Below, in pieces: positions 42,181 through 50,044 of a stretch of 64,000 bases of DNA. Each line of letters begins with the position of its first letter. Within the stretch, counting starts at the first letter, position 1. Source of the stretch: Vampirovibrio chlorellavorus (GTDB taxonomy: Bacteria > Cyanobacteriota > Vampirovibrionia > Vampirovibrionales > Vampirovibrionaceae); NCBI RefSeq assembly GCF_003149375.1, contig NZ_QFWH01000007.1, positions 120,211-184,210 on the forward strand, written 5' to 3'. Position numbers and translations under genes: made by a program. The notes below the pieces were generated by a model that was not told the origin of the DNA, ran no database searches, and saw only the letters and a list, made by a program, of their open reading frames with translations.

Positions 42181-44174
42181 TAACGTCCCCTTCTTTCAAA
42201 CTTAACAAGGGGCACAATGACTTCTTCGATGGCTATACCGCCGTGACCTACGATAGCCTCACCCGGATTTATGAATGCGTCGCGGCTACCGGCTACTAGG
42301 GGGAAATAATCTGGTGGCAAACCGACCGGCTGCCATTCGTGGGCAAACGGAAAGGGCCTAGCAACCTGAGAACGGAGTTCTGGAGTGGGGTATACGCGAA
42401 CCCGCTCGCCGCGAGTCTCGGCGATCACACCTTCAGATGGTCGGCCTTTGCCTTCGCATTGAATATTGCCATGATCGGCGGTTAGCCAAACATCATAGCC
42501 GTAATCCAGAAGTTTGCTGACCAGAGAAGAAAGAAATCCGGCTTGGCACCATTGCTTGATCTGGTTATGCATCCCGGCCGAGCCGAGTTGCATGCCGTGC
42601 ATGATCTTGTCGACTTTGTCCACGACTAGCCCAACCACCTTAGTCTTGCCGGGATTGATCGCGGAGTCAATTACGCTGGATGCATCGCCGTCGCCCAAAC
42701 CACGCTGGTAGGTAACATCCAATCGAGACAAACCATGGCTTTCCCAAAACTGCTTCCAAAGCTTCTCTTCGTTATTGGTCGAGTTGATGGATGACGGGAA
42801 ATAGAGCGGTGGCTTGCCTGAGAAGATTGACTGTCTAGATACCGAGGTCAGCGTTGGAATCCAGGCAAAAGTTGCGGTTTCGCGCATGACTAGATTACCA
42901 TCCTGCTGTAGCAGAAGCTGGCGTATGGTCACCCACTGGTCGAGGGCAAGGCCATCAACCACAATCAGAGCGGCACTGCCACTCCCAGAATCCTCAAAAT
43001 CCCGAGCTAGGCGACGCGGCACATGATGCAGCATGGCTGGATTTGTCGGAGGCAGATTGATCAGACTGGAATAATGGTCGGCCAGCCAACTAGCAAAGGT
43101 TGTGTTCAGAGCATCGCCAATTCCTCTGAGTCGGGTCTGATGCTTGATGCTGCTGCCGCAATGAACCAGCGAAGAAAGTTCAGCCCATTTCAGCGCAAAA
43201 GCAATCCAGTCAGTGTAACGCGCTTCCGCTGTGGGCAGATCCTTTTCGACAAGTTCAAACAATCGGGAAACACGAAGCTCTTCGTCATCTAAACTAGTCA
43301 TAGCAATACCGCTTCGAAGCCAGGAACCGGCATCCACTTCAATATCTTTGGCCTCAACAGGCGTGAGTTTACCTTCAAGGAACAAATTGTCAATGTAAAC
43401 CTTGATGTCCTGATGGTCGAAAGGCAGATAATCTGGGCCGGGATACTTAAGGCAAAATTCCGGCGAACCTGCTAGTATCTGATTGGCACTGCCAAGCTTG
43501 GAAAGAAACACCGGCCAACGTTCCTGCAAAAAAGCGAAAAAGGACTCGTCGTCTGGAAGAATTTCAGAAATTGGCCAAGTCTTGAATACGTCATGATGTT
43601 CGAGAACTTGTATGAACCGCTCGGATAACATCAGTGGGAGATGAAGCTTTCCATAATGTAGGCGAAGAAGAGCGCGAAGCAGCTCGACCTCATTGGCAAT
43701 CAACTCAGTGGCCATGCCGAACACATGGCGGAGAATAAAATCCTTGGTGGCATTGTCTCCCATACGATCTGGAGACAACTTACGTTGGGCGTCAAAGAGT
43801 ACATCAAGCAGGCTTCGATCGAGCAACTCAATGACCGGATAGCTCAGGTTGGGAAAGAGATCCCCAAGATTGAACGAAAGCTTCCTACCAGCCTGGAGCA
43901 GATCGTAAGGTATGGATTCCAGCTCGGTATCGTGCAAGCGGAGTATCACCACCAGGTCTGTTTGTTTATCTAAATCCCATATTGACCGGTACTTGGATTC
44001 ATATGCATACCTGAATTCGACCGGGTCATTAAACTCTATAAGATCAAAACCGCGCTCCCGAAGCTCCAACGCTAGTTTTTCTTCGGTCAATAGACAGTTC
44101 GGGTCTGCAACCAATGTTAATTTGCTTACGTTGGGTACAAAGTCGTTCAGGATGGCGTCTCTCCAACTACTCAT
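42180..44174 (-). CDS. pglZ: PglZ, BREX alkaline-phosphatase-superfamily protein
   Basis: This 664-residue protein has an N-terminal alpha/beta region and a PglZ domain. AALIVVDGLALDQW holds the first metal ligand, TSVSRQSIFSGKPP the nucleophile region, DVWLTADHGNI the DHG metal site, and VGHGGIAIEEVIVPLV the last histidine. PglZ is a core component of every BREX system, although its natural substrate is unresolved. It overlaps brxHII by four bases. Confidence 0.93.
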   Translation of the reverse strand: MSSWRDAILNDFVPNVSKLTLVADPNCLLTEEKLALELRERGFDLIEFNDPVEFRYAYESKYRSIWDLDKQTDLVVILRLHDTELESIPYDLLQAGRKLSFNLGDLFPNLSYPVIELLDRSLLDVLFDAQRKLSPDRMGDNATKDFILRHVFGMATELIANEVELLRALLRLHYGKLHLPLMLSERFIQVLEHHDVFKTWPISEILPDDESFFAFLQERWPVFLSKLGSANQILAGSPEFCLKYPGPDYLPFDHQDIKVYIDNLFLEGKLTPVEAKDIEVDAGSWLRSGIAMTSLDDEELRVSRLFELVEKDLPTAEARYTDWIAFALKWAELSSLVHCGSSIKHQTRLRGIGDALNTTFASWLADHYSSLINLPPTNPAMLHHVPRRLARDFEDSGSGSAALIVVDGLALDQWVTIRQLLLQQDGNLVMRETATFAWIPTLTSVSRQSIFSGKPPLYFPSSINSTNNEEKLWKQFWESHGLSRLDVTYQRGLGDGDASSVIDSAINPGKTKVVGLVVDKVDKIMHGMQLGSAGMHNQIKQWCQAGFLSSLVSKLLDYGYDVWLTADHGNIQCEGKGRPSEGVIAETRGERVRVYPTPELRSQVARPFPFAHEWQPVGLPPDYFPLVAGSRDAFINPGEAIVGHGGIAIEEVIVPLVKFERRGR

Positions 44175-47053
44175 TGAGCGCCTCCATTAATAATGCGTAG
44201 CATCAGCAACGGTCGGATTTCCGGTAAGATTTGTCGCGCCAATTGCAGTTCATGTCGCCATTCGGATTCGTCCGCATCACAACGGGACAGCCTGAATTGT
44301 CTTACCGCTGGCAGGCCGAGCCGCTCAATAGCCTTACGGCGCGATGCAAAGGAAATAATACCGCGTTCCTCCTCCCTCGCCACAGATGAGATGTGTGCCT
44401 GCTGCAGGGCATCAAACAGTTCCTGTCCTGCCTGTTCTGCCGCTTCATGTAAATGCGTATGGGCGGCAATAGATTCATCCTGCCCGAGGGTAGTTTGCAC
44501 TTGGATTTCTGTTGTCTGTATAGTATCCCAGATATGCCGTGCCGTGGGTAGAAACAGTTTTCCTTCCTCGCTTAAGAAGACGCTGACATAGCCACGCCGC
44601 ACCATGGGGATTCGCAGAAGCTGGGTCTTTTGATTTATCCCAGCCTGAAGACGAATCTCAAACAGACCCCAAAAACCGGAGATGTTGGCAGGCAATCCGC
44701 TCACTGTGACACACGGCAAGGGCTGAGCTGCTGCTACCTGTGGCAAGTTAAGGGCTAAACCGCGAACACGGTTATTTTCAAGATTTAGCAGAGTGACGTC
44801 GGTCAGACGTTCCGCTTCCCGTGCGTTAAACACACACTTGTAGTGTTCCTGCCCATCAGGCCAGTTCAAATCCCACCAGGAGCGCTTACGGTTGGCCACA
44901 CCGCCATGGGAATTAAGGTAGCTCACTGTCATTCGCTCCACCCAATGGGGCAGAGGATGGGAACGCATACGTTCAGCAGTTTGCAAATCCGGATCTTCAG
45001 AGATGCCATAGATGGCCGAAGACTGGCGTACTTTCTGAATCTCATCCCTTATCTGTTCCACTGTGTTTCCAATGGAAGTTTCAATTCCATCTGGATTTAG
45101 AATCGCCGAGGTGAATACCTCTTCGAACAACTCACCGGCCTGGACTGAGTCGAGTACGTCACCTGTTTTGTCGATGCCGAACTCGTCAAAGATCACCGAA
45201 AGCTTCTGCTCCAGCACTTCGCGAACGCGAAACTCGACCGAGTCCTCAAAAACGAAGTTTATGGCCCGTACCGTTTTAGGTTGGCCGATACGATCCACGC
45301 GTCCGATCCGTTGTTCCAGCCGCATCGGGTTCCAAGGAATATCATAATTGATGATCACATGGGCAAACTGCAGATTAAGACCTTCACCGCCCGCATCAGT
45401 GGAGATCAGCACACGATGTGTATTTCGAAATGCATTCTGGGCCTGCTTACGTTCCTCCATATTCAGGGAACCATTCAGGGTAACAACCGAGATGCCCCGT
45501 GCTTCGAGAAACTCTTTTAACATCTCCTGGGTAGGCACGAACTCAGTGAAGATCAACACCTTCAGATCCGGCTCGTTCTCCTCTGCCTGAAGTTGATAAA
45601 TCCACTCGATCAGTGCCTCAGCCTTGGCGTCCGGTCCTGCCTCTTCACAGCGGACCGCCGCATCCAACAGCATCTCTACATGGCTGCCTTCATTTCGCAG
45701 GGCTGCTACATGGGATTTCAGCAGCTCATCAAGCAGTTCTTGGCCGTTCATGTCATACAAATCGTCGAGATTCTCTGATTTATCTTCGCCGTTCTCAATC
45801 TTCGCCAGGCGAAGGCTAGCTTGTTGTTCACCATCCCTAAGAGCAGCAAGCCGCCGTTCCATGGTGGTTCGGATTGCCCGGGTACTCGATACCACTAGGC
45901 GCTGCATTAAGATCATCAGAAAACCAATATGGCGTTTTTTCTCGCGAAGAGCCTGATTGTAACCCTCGCGCACATAATCGGTCACCGCATCGTAAAGAAG
46001 CTTTTGCAGGTGATGGCGCATCTCCCAGGCCACCGGAACCATCTGCGTACGCCGGGGCCTGAAGAGCGGCTGGCCTTCAGAATCAATGGCTTTACGTTTT
46101 TCTGTTCGAATGACAAATGAGGCCACCCTTTCTCGGGAGACACTATCTATATCTGGGAAGGCATCATCATCCAGCAGGTTCATCAAGCGATAGAAAGCAT
46201 CGGTTTTGCCCTGATGGGGTGTTGCAGAAAGCAATAGCAAATAGGGCGCAGCCTCCGAAAGACCCTTCCCGAGCTTGTAGCGGGCGACCTGGTCATTACT
46301 GCCGCCTAGGCGATGCGCTTCGTCCACCACCACCAAATCCCAACCGGCGGTAATTAGTTCCTCGAATCGGTTTCGGTTGTATTCGGCAACTTGTTCGGCG
46401 GTCCAGCCACGTCGCTTATCCATGGGTTTGACCGAATCCAGAGAGACGATGACCTGATTAAACATCGACCAGGCAGAACTCCGATGGCTCGCCCCTGGAG
46501 CCAGACGCTGCAAGGTGCTGATGTCATCACCCAGCACTAGTTGGAACTGCTCGTTGAAGTGGGTTTGCATTTCGGCCACCCACTGGGTGGCCAGACCCTT
46601 AGGTGCGACGACCAGAGTGCGCCGGACTAGGCCGCGAAGCTTTAATTCGCGCATAATCAGCCCAGCCTCGATGGTCTTGCCGAGACCTACCTCGTCTGCT
46701 AGAAGGTAACGCACACGGTCACCGGAAATGGCCCGGGATAAAGCGTGGATCTGGTGTGGAAGCGGGATAACATTGGATTCCATGGGGGCCAGTAATACGT
46801 GCCCCTCGGTGGCGTTGATGGAGCCTTCTAGCACCTCGGCCACTTTTGCTGCAGCAGAAATATAGGCAATGCGTCCGGCCTCGATCTCCGGCTGGATACC
46901 AATAGTCAGCGGTCGTAAGTCAGAGCTGAGAATGCGAACCACCGCATCTTGGTTCGGGAGCCAGATACGGCAAACCGTCTGCCCCCACAAAGTCTGTTCG
47001 TCAATCACCTTGCAGGCACTTTTATGAATGATGCTGTAGTGCCACGAACTCAT
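44171..47053 (-). CDS. brxHII: BrxHII, SNF2-like DEAH helicase
   Basis: All helicase motifs are intact in this 960-residue protein: motif I ADEVGLGKT (119-127), motif II DEAH near residue 245, motif III SATPHQG, motif V STDAGGEGLNLQ and motif VI QRIGRVDRIGQ. A long C-terminal extension follows. BrxHII replaces the Lon-like BrxL of type 1 systems and is diagnostic for type 3. Its ATG overlaps the stop of the unknown 356-aa gene (ATGA). Confidence 0.92.
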   Translation of the reverse strand: MSSWHYSIIHKSACKVIDEQTLWGQTVCRIWLPNQDAVVRILSSDLRPLTIGIQPEIEAGRIAYISAAAKVAEVLEGSINATEGHVLLAPMESNVIPLPHQIHALSRAISGDRVRYLLADEVGLGKTIEAGLIMRELKLRGLVRRTLVVAPKGLATQWVAEMQTHFNEQFQLVLGDDISTLQRLAPGASHRSSAWSMFNQVIVSLDSVKPMDKRRGWTAEQVAEYNRNRFEELITAGWDLVVVDEAHRLGGSNDQVARYKLGKGLSEAAPYLLLLSATPHQGKTDAFYRLMNLLDDDAFPDIDSVSRERVASFVIRTEKRKAIDSEGQPLFRPRRTQMVPVAWEMRHHLQKLLYDAVTDYVREGYNQALREKKRHIGFLMILMQRLVVSSTRAIRTTMERRLAALRDGEQQASLRLAKIENGEDKSENLDDLYDMNGQELLDELLKSHVAALRNEGSHVEMLLDAAVRCEEAGPDAKAEALIEWIYQLQAEENEPDLKVLIFTEFVPTQEMLKEFLEARGISVVTLNGSLNMEERKQAQNAFRNTHRVLISTDAGGEGLNLQFAHVIINYDIPWNPMRLEQRIGRVDRIGQPKTVRAINFVFEDSVEFRVREVLEQKLSVIFDEFGIDKTGDVLDSVQAGELFEEVFTSAILNPDGIETSIGNTVEQIRDEIQKVRQSSAIYGISEDPDLQTAERMRSHPLPHWVERMTVSYLNSHGGVANRKRSWWDLNWPDGQEHYKCVFNAREAERLTDVTLLNLENNRVRGLALNLPQVAAAQPLPCVTVSGLPANISGFWGLFEIRLQAGINQKTQLLRIPMVRRGYVSVFLSEEGKLFLPTARHIWDTIQTTEIQVQTTLGQDESIAAHTHLHEAAEQAGQELFDALQQAHISSVAREEERGIISFASRRKAIERLGLPAVRQFRLSRCDADESEWRHELQLARQILPEIRPLLMLRIINGGAQ

Positions 47054-48120
47054 AAGATTTCCAACTCATCCTTACCACCGATATTGGCAAATTCAATCGC
47101 TCCATCGGAACGCTTCCAAAACATTAACCTGAGGCCCACCCCTTTCTTTGTCATGTGCGTCCTGAAAGCTAATGCACCACCGTCTCTAGTTCGTTGCCTT
47201 GCTGTTCCTTCAGCACTCTCTTTAAACTCTTTAACAGGATTTTTGGGGATTCCAAGAACAATGCGTGCGCAGGACTCAACTGTAACCATTGCATAATCAC
47301 GTCGTGAATCTGCACCCCATGTATGAAGAGATGCGACAAAATCATTTCCAATTATGAAATCACTTATTGCATTATCGACTGCTCCCGCCGAAATAAGATT
47401 TTTGACACATTTATCTATACACAAGCGAACCGCCTCCTCGCTTGAAGCTCTATCCCAAATGGTCCATAGATCTAGTGACTCAGTCAGTTGCTCGTGACTA
47501 AAAACTACTGCTATGCTTTGTGAAATGGAAGTCGGCATCACCCTCTGTGTGTCGGAATCGGTTGAGACAAGACCGATGTCGTGAAAGTCGGCTTTGATAG
47601 AAATGGATGACGGAGGCGGATTTTCAGTCACGCCTCCAGATGCGACAATTAGACGAGATTCAAGACAATCAGTGGCACACTCGTTTTCCTTTATTCCAGC
47701 AATCAATAGATCATCTTTGAATGCCACTCTACAGTTCGTACTCAACCGATCAAGGATCGCCGTCGGAGCGAACTCAAACGATTCTTCCGCAATGAGAACT
47801 GCATTTATCCCGTAATAATCTTCAAGGGAGGGTGTCCTTTCCAAAATAGAATTAGCCACCCTAGAAACCGTATTTGCATCGGCTAATGTACATTCAAATA
47901 TTTCTAATAGTTCTGCCAACCTATGCCGATGCGGAAATTCACCATCAGTGTTCAGTGCGATCCTTGCTGAATCAGATAACAGAACGCAAGTATCAGCTCT
48001 ATCGAGAAACCCACGCCATCCAACAATCGCACTAATGAATTCTTCAAGCTGATCGAGAGAATTGCATGGATTAGGCAGACACAGCAAGAATGGATCGACG
48101 ATCACCTCTTGAGCCGACAT
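47050..48120 (-). CDS. Unknown 356-aa protein, partner of DUF3696-type ATPase
   Basis: I do not recognise a family. The first 60 residues (VDPFLLCLPNPCNSLDQLEEFISAIVGWRGFL) are a mixed alpha/beta segment. The middle is helical with many acidic residues. The C-terminus is a compact basic/beta segment (LAFRTHMTKKGVGLRLMFW, DGAIEFANIG). No TM helix, Walker motif or HNH/REase signature is visible. It is four bases downstream of the ATPase gene and translationally coupled to brxHII. By analogy with other ATPase pairs it may be the effector of a nested system. Confidence 0.8.
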   Translation of the reverse strand: MSAQEVIVDPFLLCLPNPCNSLDQLEEFISAIVGWRGFLDRADTCVLLSDSARIALNTDGEFPHRHRLAELLEIFECTLADANTVSRVANSILERTPSLEDYYGINAVLIAEESFEFAPTAILDRLSTNCRVAFKDDLLIAGIKENECATDCLESRLIVASGGVTENPPPSSISIKADFHDIGLVSTDSDTQRVMPTSISQSIAVVFSHEQLTESLDLWTIWDRASSEEAVRLCIDKCVKNLISAGAVDNAISDFIIGNDFVASLHTWGADSRRDYAMVTVESCARIVLGIPKNPVKEFKESAEGTARQRTRDGGALAFRTHMTKKGVGLRLMFWKRSDGAIEFANIGGKDELEIL

Positions 48121-48124
48121 AAAG

Positions 48125-50041
48125 TTAATCCTTATTTTTCTTTGCGCGCTTTTTGACTAGCGCAGCATTAAGGATAGCTTCAGCCTGCTGTTGAGATTGA
48201 TCAAAGAATCCTTCCGGCCAGTCTAAAATGGCTCCATACTCATTAATCACTACTTCTCGGAAAAATGAACCCTGCGATGGCTTTTCTACGAAATAAATCT
48301 TAGTCAGATTGTTTAATTCCTTCCCGGCTGATGCTGCAGCAATCCGGAAACGGAGACGATCGATAAAGTATTCGCTATGGGTCTCAACAATACACTGCTT
48401 GTTACATAAGGCCATAGAGAGGAAAAAGTCGCCCAACAGGGTCTGAACCTTAGGGTGTAAATGTAGCTCGGGCTGTTCAAAAACCAGTGTGGAGTCTGTT
48501 TCTGCCAGTAGACACATAACCAGAATCGGCAACACTTGACTAACGCCTACACCCACATGTGTAAGGTCGTGTGGATTATCCGAATTGGAAAGTGCCACCT
48601 TCAGTTCATGTCCCAGTTTTCCTTTATCCTGGCTTGTTACTGAGCTAGCCACGCCAAGATATTGCATCCAATCGATAACTGCTGCTTCAAGTGTCCTTGT
48701 TACCGTTTTGCGATCAATGACAGGGTTTTCGAAATTTGTAGATGGGATATACCGGATCTGCCTGTTCTTATGTAATTCAAGAATAGAAGCTGTGTGTTCT
48801 CCACGTAAACCCACGTCATATGGATCGTTAGTGGCTGCAAGTGGATACAACGGCTTGGGAGCATCTCTTAATGGGCCAAGGTATTTTAAAGCGGAGGCGA
48901 AGAAGTTGTCCAGATACCGTGTGGCTTCTGTTATTAAACGGGGAGGTCTGGCTTGGATAACAGCATGGGACTCAGGCTTCGCTTCTGTTGATGCTTTTAA
49001 GGCTGTGTGGATCAGATCGAAAAGGTCTTCACGTTCACGCAGCGTCTGCTGAACTTTTAATCGGTCCACGCGCGGCAGGCTACGCAGTCGTTCATGCCAC
49101 TCACTAAAGGTGAGCGTTTCGGCCCCAGTATCAAACAGTGTCCCCTGCCGATACTTATCCTTGAATGTTTGATCAAATTCAATTGTGTCTTTAAGGACTT
49201 CACGTAAGACAGCAAGTATCTCTTCAGAAAGAAGTATCTCCCTTCCCATACTGCGTCCTAATCCCATGGCACCACGGCCTAGGTCTTGGAGTACCAAAGT
49301 GATGAAGTTTGCATCCTCTTCAATGGTATTGATGGAGTATATAATCCTCTCGGGAAGGAAGTGTCTCAGCATGCAGCCAATAAGTTTGGCAGAGCGGACA
49401 TCGGCCCTCACCTCGCTCATTGAGCCCTCGTCCAGTTCAACGGCGTAGGTCAAGCTGGTACGTAGTTGGTCGTCGATTTCATTTACACCATCAACACCTT
49501 CGATTTCGGAAATAGCTTTGATGGTGTGACGAACTGAAATGTCTGCTTTCTGATCGACATTGTCCTCATCTCTGGATAAGCAAGACACCTGTGTAGCAAA
49601 AAGTCGAGGCTGAATTTGAAACAGATCACGTTGAGAGCTTGATGGATCGGCATCGAAAGAAATCTCGCAAGCGATTTCCTGAAGCTGATTGGAGCGTGGC
49701 CCAAAGTAAACAGTGCCTCGGGCAGTGTATTGAGACTGTTTCGGTATTGCAGCCTCATGATAAACTAGAGGTCGACAGGTGCATTTGATGGTGATTTGGT
49801 CCGACTCACTATCGTTAGATTTAAGGTCATCAAACTGACCCAGACTCGTTAGAGCACCATTCAAGACGACAGAGCGCGATCCGACTTTGTGGGCCAAAGT
49901 CTGTGCAACAAGCAGAACCGATTGAATAAATGTACTCTTTCCACTGCTGTTCGCGCCAGCGAAAATCGTTAGCGGACCGAGATCCAGTTCGGTTTCCTCG
50001 CGAATCGATTTAAAGTTGAAGACTTTCCATTTGGTAATCAT
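48125..50041 (-). CDS. AAA/ABC-type ATPase, DUF3696-like, embedded in BREX operon
   Basis: This 638-residue SMC/OLD-like ATPase starts ITKWKVFNFKSIREETELDLGPLTIFAGANSSGKS (Walker A 29-36). Its ABC signature region is THVGVGVSQVLPILVMCLLAE, Walker B is STLVFEQPELHLHPKVQ, and the following CIVETHSEYFIDRLRFRI is the H-loop. The last 60 residues (IYFVEKPSQGSFFREVVINEYGAILDWPEGFFDQ) match the DUF3696 tail. No Toprim nuclease is present, so it is not a complete OLD. Related ATPases are sensors in several phage-defence systems. It begins three bases after the pglXI stop. Confidence 0.88.
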   Translation of the reverse strand: MITKWKVFNFKSIREETELDLGPLTIFAGANSSGKSTFIQSVLLVAQTLAHKVGSRSVVLNGALTSLGQFDDLKSNDSESDQITIKCTCRPLVYHEAAIPKQSQYTARGTVYFGPRSNQLQEIACEISFDADPSSSQRDLFQIQPRLFATQVSCLSRDEDNVDQKADISVRHTIKAISEIEGVDGVNEIDDQLRTSLTYAVELDEGSMSEVRADVRSAKLIGCMLRHFLPERIIYSINTIEEDANFITLVLQDLGRGAMGLGRSMGREILLSEEILAVLREVLKDTIEFDQTFKDKYRQGTLFDTGAETLTFSEWHERLRSLPRVDRLKVQQTLREREDLFDLIHTALKASTEAKPESHAVIQARPPRLITEATRYLDNFFASALKYLGPLRDAPKPLYPLAATNDPYDVGLRGEHTASILELHKNRQIRYIPSTNFENPVIDRKTVTRTLEAAVIDWMQYLGVASSVTSQDKGKLGHELKVALSNSDNPHDLTHVGVGVSQVLPILVMCLLAETDSTLVFEQPELHLHPKVQTLLGDFFLSMALCNKQCIVETHSEYFIDRLRFRIAAASAGKELNNLTKIYFVEKPSQGSFFREVVINEYGAILDWPEGFFDQSQQQAEAILNAALVKKRAKKNKD

Positions 50042-50044
50042 GCT

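Noticed and set aside
47050..50041. PARIS (AriA/AriB) inside BREX
   Set aside because: The ATPase has a DUF3696-type tail and the partner shows no DUF4435/Toprim-like motifs; position alone is similar.
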